From contig CAIKKN010000028.1 of NCBI GenBank assembly GCA_903827945.1, positions 1 to 34,021 of the forward strand: DNA of 34,021 nt, in the 5' to 3' direction. This document shows positions 27,949 through 34,021 of the stretch, in pieces. The notes beneath the pieces were generated by a model that had not been told where the DNA came from, made no database searches, and saw nothing but the letters and a program-made list of their open reading frames with translations. This DNA is from an uncultured Actinomycetes bacterium. Its GTDB lineage: Bacteria; Actinomycetota; Actinomycetes; Nanopelagicales; Nanopelagicaceae. Positions within the stretch are counted from its first letter, which is position 1. Every line of letters begins with the position of its first letter. The position numbers were made by a program, and so were the translations under genes.

Positions 27949-28905
27949 ATGAGCTTTTTATCTAAGTGCAGCACACATACGGTGCAATCTGCCGCGGCCG
28001 CACTTAAGGCAGGCTCCCTCGTCGCCTTTCCAACTGAAACCGTTTACGGCCTCGGAGCAGATGCGGAGAATGCAGAAGCGGTTGCACGAATTTATGAAGT
28101 GAAAGGTCGCCCGCACGATCATCCCCTCATCGTGCACATCGCATCGATTGATGGACTCAACGATTGGGCGGCGGATTTACCCGATTACGCAATTGCGCTC
28201 GCTCGCGATTTTTGGCCAGGCCCACTAACACTTGTTGTAAATCGAAGTGAGCGAGCAAAAGATTTCATTACCGGCAATCAGAACACTGTCGGCCTTCGAG
28301 TTCCCGCCCACAACATTGCACTCGGTTTGATTCAAGAATTTATCAAACTTGGTGGCAAAGGAATTGCCGCCCCATCAGCAAACCGTTTCGGTGCTGTTTC
28401 ACCTACAAATGCGCAAGCCGTGGAAGAAGAACTAGCCGAGTACTTACAAGTGCAAGACATCATTCTCGATGGCGGCCAATCCCTAGTTGGCGTCGAATCA
28501 ACAATCGTTGATTGCACCGGTGAGACTCCTTTTATTCTCCGACTCGGCGCAGTTACTTCAGAGATGATTGAAGAGTCCACAGGGCTCATTGCACTCACAA
28601 AAGAGAATTCAGAGATTCGGGTTTCTGGCTCACTTGATTCTCATTACTCACCAAAAGCAAAAGTTGTTCTGGACGCTATTGCAGAACCGGGGGATGGACT
28701 CATTGCCCCCGATCAAATTCCAACTCCCGATGGAGTTATTCGCCTCGCCTCGCCTCGAACCATAGAAGGTTATGCCCGCGACCTATACGCGGCCCTTCGA
28801 AGCGCGGATGCCCAAGGAATTGAAGTGGTCGTCGTATTACAGCCAGGTGGCGACGGTTTGGCCGCGGCCATTCGCGACCGATTGAAGCGTTCGGCCTTCG
28901 AATAA
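27949..28905 (+). CDS. L-threonylcarbamoyladenylate synthase (Sua5 type)
   Basis: This enzyme makes threonylcarbamoyl-AMP for t6A modification of tRNAs that read ANN codons. The 318-residue protein has the YrdC domain (FPTETVYGLGADA, KGRPHDHPLIVHI, SANRFGAVSPT, GGQSLVGVESTIVD) and an additional C-terminal Sua5 domain, so it is the long form. The ATG at 27949 has GGGAG 9 bases upstream; starts further upstream would run back into the divergent SIMPL gene. It ends 9 bases from the convergent Exordium-like gene. Confidence 0.92.
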   Translation: MSFLSKCSTHTVQSAAAALKAGSLVAFPTETVYGLGADAENAEAVARIYEVKGRPHDHPLIVHIASIDGLNDWAADLPDYAIALARDFWPGPLTLVVNRSERAKDFITGNQNTVGLRVPAHNIALGLIQEFIKLGGKGIAAPSANRFGAVSPTNAQAVEEELAEYLQVQDIILDGGQSLVGVESTIVDCTGETPFILRLGAVTSEMIEESTGLIALTKENSEIRVSGSLDSHYSPKAKVVLDAIAEPGDGLIAPDQIPTPDGVIRLASPRTIEGYARDLYAALRSADAQGIEVVVVLQPGGDGLAAAIRDRLKRSAFE

Positions 28906-28914
28906 ATTCAGTAC

Positions 28915-30951
28915 TTACTTGATTGCCAGCGTGCTTGCAGATAGAGCACTTATGCCAGCAGGTGTTGTGATCTGAATCTTGTAAGTGGTTAACGGAAGAG
29001 ACTTGGGGCAAAGGAATGTTGCCTTTGTCGCGGAGACTCCCGTCAATCCTGAAATTTCAACCGGCGTCCCAACTGTAGGTGTCAAGGTTACTAACGTAGA
29101 GCCCAACAGGTTAGTTCCAGTGATTGTTACAGAGTTTGTCGCCGAAGAAATCGTGATAGATGCCGGAGTGAAACTGGTAATTGTTGGAAGGCCTTTTACA
29201 AACAAACCAGTGGAAGTCCCTGTTCCAGCAGCACTCGTCACCGAGATTGTGGCGGTTGTGGCTGATGTAGGAATGGTCGCATTGATTTGAGTGTCATTCA
29301 CGACGCTGAAACCAGCGAGGGCAACGGTTCCGATTTTTGCACCCGTTGCGCCTGTGAAGTTAGACCCCGTGATTGTGATTGCTGTCGATGCGAGGGAATT
29401 TGATGGAGTAAAGCTTGATACGACTGGTGCCGCAACGGTGAACGCCACTCCTGTAGAAGTTCCACCAGGGCCTGCAACTGTGATGTTTCCAGTTTTTGCA
29501 GTTGTTGGAATCGTGGCAGTAATGAGTGAGTCGCTAACGACTGTGAATCCAGTTATTGAAACAGTTCCAATCTTTACAGCGGTGGCTCCGGTGAAATTAG
29601 ATCCGTTGATTGAAATTGGTGTACCAATTCGACCCGAAGCTGGCGAAATACTCAAAATAGCGGGAACTGGCAATGCGGCTACTGTGAAGTTGGTTGGGCT
29701 CACCCAAACTCCGTAATCAGAAACCACCGTAATTGGACCAGTTGTTGCTCCGGTTGGCACAGTCACTGTAATTGAGGTCGCGCTCTGGCTTGAAATCTTA
29801 GCAAGGGTTCCATTGAAATAAACATAGTTTGTCGAAGGAGAAGCGCTGAGATTTGTTCCTGTAATCACGACGGATGTTGCTGAGGGCCCGGTCATCGGTG
29901 AGACACTTGCAACGGTACTTAACTTACTTGGTAATACAGAAACGCAACTATTTGTATTTGCCGCGACATTTTCCTGAAGGAAATAGTTTCCTACACCGGA
30001 TACTGCATTCGCCTTTGCAAGGTTTGCAATATATGTGCTTCCGAAAATCCACGCACATTTATCTCCATTTTCATAGCCCGCTCCGTCAAACCATGCGTTC
30101 AGTCTTGGGTCTGAAACTGTTTCAACTAATTCATGGGCGACCACACTCGCCATACCATCCGCCGTAGGATTGGCATTGGGAGAAGCGGATAGAATTGAAG
30201 AACTCACGCACCTTGCGCTATTTCCGCTATCTCCGACGAAAGAGTATTGAACTGTATTCGCGCCAGAATTTGTGTAACTGTGGTAACCACACATACTTGT
30301 TATAAAACCACTCACGGAAATATCGGGAGATGTGAATACAAAATACAGATCATTTGAATTGGCAGGCCAGCTTTGCGCGGTAATCTGATTCTGTACGATT
30401 GTGGAAATCTGGTTACCGGTTGCTGCATCAAACGACGTTCCTAATGTTGAACTTGGTACAGATATGCATCCGGTGTTGTTGACCGTGTTAGAAACGAATG
30501 ATTTTGCAGAACCTGCAACAGAATAATAAGACGTGGTTGTCTTATACCAACTTGAGCTTCCGACAGTGTTCAAGAAGTTATTGAGAACGCCAGCAGTGGA
30601 GGTGTCTACTGAAGCACAGGGAGTGCTCCAATTTCCGTAATAAATTTTGTACAAATTTACGGTCTGAAGTACTGGGCCACCGTGGTAAACGATATTTCCC
30701 GATCCGGAGGCAGGTTGAATGCTTGCGCCGATGATTGGAAAGTATGTGCCGTCAGCTTTGCCATGCGAATCAAAGTGAGTATGGCCTCCGTATTGAGAAC
30801 GAGATCCGACGCTTTCAGAAGGTGAACCATCTTCTTTGTTGGTTTGTTCGGATTGTGAGCGAGAATTTGAACTTGAGTTATCAGCAAAAGTTGGCTGCTG
30901 TAGCAGAGTTAAGCCCAACGCAATTGTGAGCGCGACTGTTAACTTCTTCAT
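28915..30951 (-). CDS. secreted Exordium-like protein with four IPT/TIG domains
   Basis: This 678-residue protein has a signal peptide (MKKLTVALTIALGLTLLQQP, cleavage near TFA at residue 23), a Ser/Asn-rich linker, then an N-terminal domain (about residues 85-340) resembling plant Exordium/PHI-1 (phosphate-induced protein 1). It shows GGPVLQTVNLYKIYYGNW, FVFTSPDISVSGFITSMCGY, YSFVGDSGN, then HELVETVSDPRLNAW and GDKCAW. Four IPT/TIG immunoglobulin-like repeats follow (starting near residues 346, 430, 500 and 590). HELVE (about 273-277) looks like a zincin-type HExxE motif. The ATG at 30951 has AGGGAG 7 bases upstream; an in-frame TTG at 30966 is less likely. No membrane anchor or sortase signal is seen at the C-terminus. 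Confidence 0.82.
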   Translation of the reverse strand: MKKLTVALTIALGLTLLQQPTFADNSSSNSRSQSEQTNKEDGSPSESVGSRSQYGGHTHFDSHGKADGTYFPIIGASIQPASGSGNIVYHGGPVLQTVNLYKIYYGNWSTPCASVDTSTAGVLNNFLNTVGSSSWYKTTTSYYSVAGSAKSFVSNTVNNTGCISVPSSTLGTSFDAATGNQISTIVQNQITAQSWPANSNDLYFVFTSPDISVSGFITSMCGYHSYTNSGANTVQYSFVGDSGNSARCVSSSILSASPNANPTADGMASVVAHELVETVSDPRLNAWFDGAGYENGDKCAWIFGSTYIANLAKANAVSGVGNYFLQENVAANTNSCVSVLPSKLSTVASVSPMTGPSATSVVITGTNLSASPSTNYVYFNGTLAKISSQSATSITVTVPTGATTGPITVVSDYGVWVSPTNFTVAALPVPAILSISPASGRIGTPISINGSNFTGATAVKIGTVSITGFTVVSDSLITATIPTTAKTGNITVAGPGGTSTGVAFTVAAPVVSSFTPSNSLASTAITITGSNFTGATGAKIGTVALAGFSVVNDTQINATIPTSATTATISVTSAAGTGTSTGLFVKGLPTITSFTPASITISSATNSVTITGTNLLGSTLVTLTPTVGTPVEISGLTGVSATKATFLCPKSLPLTTYKIQITTPAGISALSASTLAIK

Positions 30952-31112
30952 GAGCTTCTCCCTCAAGATTCCTATTTGAACCAGGCGCGAAACCCATCTC
31001 TGGATCCATAGCCTGACGACAGGTGGGTAATTCTAGGGGTGATTTTGGTCGATTCAGAAGCCCGAGTTTTGGAAAAATGAGCCTGAAAAGATGCCCTAGA
31101 CTCAGCGGCTTA
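30952..31112. promoter_or_regulatory. divergent region between the Exordium-like gene and tRNA-Lys
   Basis: On the plus strand TAGACT (31097-31102), 10 bases before the tRNA-Lys 5' end, is a suitable -10 box; a -35 is unclear (TTGGAA at 31069-31074 is 22 bases away). On the minus strand the 5' leader of the Exordium-like gene can form a short CCTG-TCGT-CAGG hairpin inside an ACCCA/TGGGT pairing. This is not a riboswitch class I recognise. Confidence 0.35.
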
Positions 31113-31182
31113 GGGCCTATAGCTCAGCCGGTAGAGCAACGGACTTTTAATCCCATAGGTTTCGAATCCCCGCATAGGTATT
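31113..31182 (+). pseudogene. degenerate tRNA-Lys (TTT), probable island junction
   Basis: The 5' half is a normal tRNA-Lys: acceptor strand GGGCCTA, D arm GCTC/GAGC and anticodon loop CTTTTAA. After that the structure fails: the anticodon stem ACGGA/TCCCA has two mismatches, the T arm around TTTCGAATCC is about 3 bases short, and the 3' acceptor strand reads TAGGTAT in place of TAGGCCC. CATAGGT is repeated at 31154-31160 and 31173-31179. The promoter-like region upstream is intact. AT-rich accessory DNA begins right after it, so it may be an integration junction. A divergent but functional tRNA is less likely. Confidence 0.6.
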
Positions 31183-31202
31183 ATGTCGACCAGTTCTGAC
31201 AA

Positions 31203-31248
31203 AGCCCTAATCTGAGCGTTAATCCGCCCTATTAGGGCTATTTCTTTT
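31203..31248 (+). terminator. intrinsic terminator after tRNA-Lys
   Basis: AGCCCTAAT (31203-31211) and ATTAGGGCT (31231-31239) form a perfect 9-bp stem with a 19-base loop, followed by ATTTCTTTT. It would end transcription from the tRNA-Lys promoter before the methyltransferase gene. Confidence 0.65.
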
Positions 31249-31279
31249 GCCCACTGATGTCTGCGTAACCGCGTATTCT

Positions 31280-31298
31280 TTGGCACAAGTTTGGCACA
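31280..31298 (+). repeat. paired TTGGCACA direct repeat
   Basis: TTGGCACA occurs at 31280-31287 and 31291-31298, 11 bases (one helical turn) apart, 41 bases before the methyltransferase start. Such repeats are like integrase arm-type sites or a dimeric regulator's site. It could also contribute a -35 element (TTGGCA). Confidence 0.5.
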
Positions 31299-31338
31299 GA
31301 TTTAGTGCTGATTCCTTCCTATTCGGACAGTTGGTTAG

Positions 31339-32766
31339 ATGACTAAAGAAAAAATAGACCTTGAGGTAAAAGGCTATAAAGGATTGGAAGCGTTTCATAA
31401 GTATTGGGGAAAAAAGCCCATTGAATCATGGAATATCTTGATCAATGAACTTTCTACCCCAGGGGATTTACTGCTTGACCCATTCTTGGGGTCAGGTTTG
31501 GTTGCAAGAGAATCTATTGATAAAAATAGGTCTTTTGTAGGGATTGATATAAACCCGATAAGTATAGAACTAACTAATTTTTTCTTGAATCCTCCAAAGG
31601 CAAAAGACCTAATATCTGCTTTTGAAAAAATTGAAAAGAATATGAAAAAGTATCTTACCAAGACTTACACTTGGGAAAATGAAATTGTGACTCATATTTT
31701 ATGGAACGATAAAGATGTGAGCGAATACTGGGTAAAAAGAAAAAATAAAAAAATAGTTCTCGCGCCTGACGAAGAATTTAGAAAAAAATTCAAAAAAGTA
31801 AAAAAATATACTATTAAAAATTTCAGGAAACCCGAATTTTTTAACAATGCCCGAATAAATACGAATAACAATCTGGATATTAGCGATATTTTTACAGTTC
31901 GTGCCTTGGAGTTTATTGATCTTCTTTTGCTAGAAATAGCTAAAGAAAAAAACACATCAGTAAAAAGAGCCTTAAGATTGCTTCTTTCTTCATCGGCTGG
32001 GCAGATGTCTAATATGGTTTTTGCCGTAACCAGTAGAGGTAAAACCACGGGTAAAGTGAGTACGAGAACTGAAGTTGGAAGTTGGGCAATAGGTTATTGG
32101 CGCCCTCAAACTCATTTTGAGGTGAACCCATGGTTCTGTTTTGAAAATAAAAAAAATAAGATGTTGAAAGGGTTGCTTGAAGCTGAGAAAGTCAGTTCAC
32201 TTAATGTAAATAAAGGAGTCGCAAAGCTTATGCTTGGGGATTCTGAAAAGAAATTAAAGAACATTGAAGACTCTTCTATTCAGCTAATTCTTACGGATCC
32301 ACCGCACGGTGATCGGATTCCATATTTAGAACTGAGCGAACTTTGGAATTCTATCTTGGGATTTAAAGTTGATTTTAAGAATGAATTAGTTGTGTCCAAC
32401 GCTAAGGAGAGGTCTAAGAGTGACTCAGACTACACTAAGAAATTTACCAATATAATTAATGAGTGTTACAGAGTACTGAAAGATAATGGATATCTTGCGA
32501 TTATGTTTAACTCGAAGAGTAAAGAACATTGGGATGCACTTGTCTCAATGCAGGATGGGTACAAATTAAATTTTGTAGGCAGGTACAACATGAATTACTC
32601 TGCTGGCTCAATCGTTCAAGACAATCGGGAAGGTGGATTGAAGAACGACTACGTATTAATTTTTGCTAAGGGATTGGACTCGACCAAAACTAAAAGCATA
32701 AGAAACCGACTTAAAGTTTTACCAGAATGGTCTAACAAACTTCCTGAGGCAAAACATGACTCTTAA
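31339..32766 (+). CDS. DNA methyltransferase (N6-adenine/N4-cytosine type, I-before-IV order)
   Basis: This 475-residue protein has FHKYWGKKP (residues 19-27), the SAM-binding motif I DPFLGSG (47-53) with FVGIDINP following, and far later the catalytic motif TDPPH (319-323) in place of the usual DPPY. Motif I precedes motif IV with about 265 residues between, which could hold the target-recognition region. It has no transmembrane segment. Base composition is much more AT-rich than upstream genes, with many AAA/ATA/AGA codons, indicating transfer. Its 3' end overlaps the next gene by 11 bases. Which base it methylates is not known. Confidence 0.85.
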   Translation: MTKEKIDLEVKGYKGLEAFHKYWGKKPIESWNILINELSTPGDLLLDPFLGSGLVARESIDKNRSFVGIDINPISIELTNFFLNPPKAKDLISAFEKIEKNMKKYLTKTYTWENEIVTHILWNDKDVSEYWVKRKNKKIVLAPDEEFRKKFKKVKKYTIKNFRKPEFFNNARINTNNNLDISDIFTVRALEFIDLLLLEIAKEKNTSVKRALRLLLSSSAGQMSNMVFAVTSRGKTTGKVSTRTEVGSWAIGYWRPQTHFEVNPWFCFENKKNKMLKGLLEAEKVSSLNVNKGVAKLMLGDSEKKLKNIEDSSIQLILTDPPHGDRIPYLELSELWNSILGFKVDFKNELVVSNAKERSKSDSDYTKKFTNIINECYRVLKDNGYLAIMFNSKSKEHWDALVSMQDGYKLNFVGRYNMNYSAGSIVQDNREGGLKNDYVLIFAKGLDSTKTKSIRNRLKVLPEWSNKLPEAKHDS

Positions 32767-33838
32767 TTTTGCAGACTGTGTTGCACTTTTCCGAAAAGGT
32801 GAAATTAACAAATTGTCTCTTACTCCTGAAGGATCTAGATTTTTAAAATTAAGGTCCATTGCTAGAACAGAATTGATGGAAGAGTTCTCTAAGATTTACA
32901 AAATCGTTTTGCCTGTGAAGAAAAGGGAATATTTTCCAGCAATATTTGAATCCAGAATTTCAGAAGATAACATTATTTCCTTTATTAAAATGAAATACAT
33001 TGAAGATCGTCGGGTTAGAAAAGCTGAGGAAGATGATCTGGTCTCTGAGTTATATAAAGTTGAATCATTTGGTTGGGCTGGTTCGAATGCCGGTGGGCTT
33101 GAAAGATCAATTGTTGACAATTATGTGAAAAAAATTAGAAATTATGATGGTCTAAAAAGTTCTATCAGAGGCGAGCTTATAAAGAATGTTGATACTTATG
33201 TAACTTCAAGTTGGTATAACCATTGGACATCGATAATCATTGAAGATCTTATTAATGACCACGAAAGAGTACTTCCTGCTATTGGTCGGATACCTAAGAT
33301 TGATTTCTTTGTTGATAATTATCCTTACGACCTGAAAGTAACTTTTCTTCCCGAAGAATATATTTCGGATTATAGGAAACTAAATAAACTGGGTGTCGAA
33401 AAGACAATCCTAAAAAAAGTTTGTAAAGAGTTAAATCTTCCAGTTATTGACTCGGATAAGAAAGACTTATCAGTATCTGTTTTGTGGAACCAATTGGCTG
33501 ATAACCCATCTGAATTGGCTGAAGGGGTGATATCAAAACAATTAAAGATTCGTAACGATTGCCTTACAGAAGCAATGAATGACCCCAAAAATCTTGCTAC
33601 TTGGTTATATGAAAATCAAGGCGAAAGAAGGTTTGATTCTTCTAATAGAATGTTCATCATTTTATGCGATTCCTCCAATTTCTTCGAAAGTTGGAAACTT
33701 AAACGAGCAAAACCCTTAATTGATAAACAATTCAAAAGCTATCTATCGGACAACAGGGAAATCGGGTTCGAACTAGATTTCAATTGGGAGAATCAAAAAT
33801 ACTCGGTCATAGCCGATGTAATTTTCATTATTAAATAA
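32756..33838 (+). CDS. putative restriction endonuclease or nuclease partner of the methyltransferase
   Basis: I do not recognise a family for this 360-residue protein. It contains a PD-(D/E)XK-like arrangement: E163 in IIIEDLI, D183 in KIDFF, and D192-L-K194 in YPYDLKVTF, on predicted strand-helix segments. It starts inside the methyltransferase gene's last codons and is certainly co-translated. AT-rich like its partner. The pairing suggests a type II-like restriction-modification unit, but no cleavage activity can be shown from sequence. It could also be a specificity or regulatory protein. Confidence 0.6.
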   Translation: MTLNFADCVALFRKGEINKLSLTPEGSRFLKLRSIARTELMEEFSKIYKIVLPVKKREYFPAIFESRISEDNIISFIKMKYIEDRRVRKAEEDDLVSELYKVESFGWAGSNAGGLERSIVDNYVKKIRNYDGLKSSIRGELIKNVDTYVTSSWYNHWTSIIIEDLINDHERVLPAIGRIPKIDFFVDNYPYDLKVTFLPEEYISDYRKLNKLGVEKTILKKVCKELNLPVIDSDKKDLSVSVLWNQLADNPSELAEGVISKQLKIRNDCLTEAMNDPKNLATWLYENQGERRFDSSNRMFIILCDSSNFFESWKLKRAKPLIDKQFKSYLSDNREIGFELDFNWENQKYSVIADVIFIIK

Positions 33839-33845
33839 GTCATCC

Positions 33846-33959
33846 TAAATTAAGATGTCCGTTACCACACCCGTACCTATACCCGCTTACTGGTCATAGT
33901 GCACCCGTAGCTATACCCGATGGCGGGTTATGAGTTGCTCGTGTTTTACGCTTAATTTA
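33846..33959. repeat. direct and inverted repeats after the accessory genes
   Basis: CACCCGTACCTATACCCG (33868-33885) and CACCCGTAGCTATACCCG (33902-33919) are 18-base direct repeats with one mismatch, 34 bases apart. They are enclosed by the 9-bp inverted pair TAAATTAAG (33846-33854) and CTTAATTTA (33951-33959). They may mark an element end or protein-binding array; no gene lies here. Confidence 0.55.
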
Positions 33960-33967
33960 AGTATCTC

Positions 33968-34021
33968 GGTTCCTGACCACCCAATCACAGCAAGATTAAT
34001 TGGGTGGTCAGGAACCTTCTA
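33968..34021 (+). terminator. 18-bp perfect hairpin, probable terminator at the window end
   Basis: GGTTCCTGACCACCCAAT (33968-33985) is repeated exactly inverted at 33999-34016, with a 13-base loop (33986-33998), followed by TTCTA. It is the strongest hairpin in the window and could end transcription from the methyltransferase pair. The T-run is short, and the sequence may be incomplete at the edge. Confidence 0.6.

Noticed and set aside
28985-29716. Two adjacent long open frames on the plus strand opposite the IPT/TIG repeats
   Set aside because: They are Val/Pro-rich shadows of the repeated codons of the minus-strand IPT/TIG gene, without a ribosome site or recognisable domain.
30961-31060. 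A riboswitch-like leader for the Exordium-like gene
   Set aside because: A small hairpin inside a 5-bp pairing is visible, but it matches no riboswitch class that I know and could be chance.
33868-33919. CRISPR-like repeat at the end of the window
   Set aside because: Only two imperfect copies with a 16-base gap and no cas gene; spacing is too short for a CRISPR array.

Overview
This window looks like a piece of a streamlined actinobacterial chromosome of moderate G+C. The actinobacterial markers are a BldC-like regulator, DUF3073 and DUF5302 small proteins, an SCP-like gene between purL and purF, a GlxR/Crp-type regulator beside nth, and an aspartokinase with an internal start for a beta subunit. 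The very short gaps, stop/start overlaps and abutting convergent genes suggest a genome-reduced lineage such as the freshwater acI group (Nanopelagicales). That placement is inference from gene style, not from a marker phylogeny.

Layout. 1-10.7 kb is a housekeeping block: dnaX-recR, lysC(ask)-asd, a metallophosphoesterase, YqeY, a DUF4177 protein, RidA, a Crp/Fnr regulator, nth, a TlpA-like thioredoxin and acetyl-CoA synthetase. From memory the order resembles the Mycobacterium Rv3721c-Rv3667 region with many genes removed. 10.8-23.0 kb holds a 50-aa membrane-like peptide, class II aldolase (fba), and a purine biosynthesis run purA-purD-purB-purC-purS-purQ-purL-SCP-purF-purM whose genes mostly overlap or touch. 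23.0-26.7 kb holds DUF3073, an uncharacterised 269-aa protein, a BldC-like regulator, DUF5302, a WecA/TagO-type glycosyl-1-phosphate transferase and a secreted NlpC/P60 hydrolase. 26.7-27.1 kb is a minus-strand tRNA cluster (Glu-Asp-Phe), followed by a SIMPL-domain exported protein, a Sua5-type threonylcarbamoyl-AMP synthase and a large secreted protein that joins an Exordium-like (plant PHI-1/EXO) domain to four IPT/TIG repeats.

At about 31.1 kb a tRNA-Lys(UUU) sequence has a normal 5' half and a degenerate 3' half. Beyond it the composition becomes visibly AT-rich and codon use changes (many AAA, ATA, AGA). This accessory segment has paired TTGGCACA repeats, a permuted-looking DNA methyltransferase and an overlapping gene with a PD-(D/E)XK-like motif, and ends in imperfect direct repeats and a very strong hairpin. 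The most interesting candidates are this methyltransferase/nuclease-like pair, a possible undescribed restriction-modification or defence module at a damaged tRNA, and the bacterial Exordium-IPT/TIG protein.

No CRISPR array, transposase, integrase or rRNA gene was seen.
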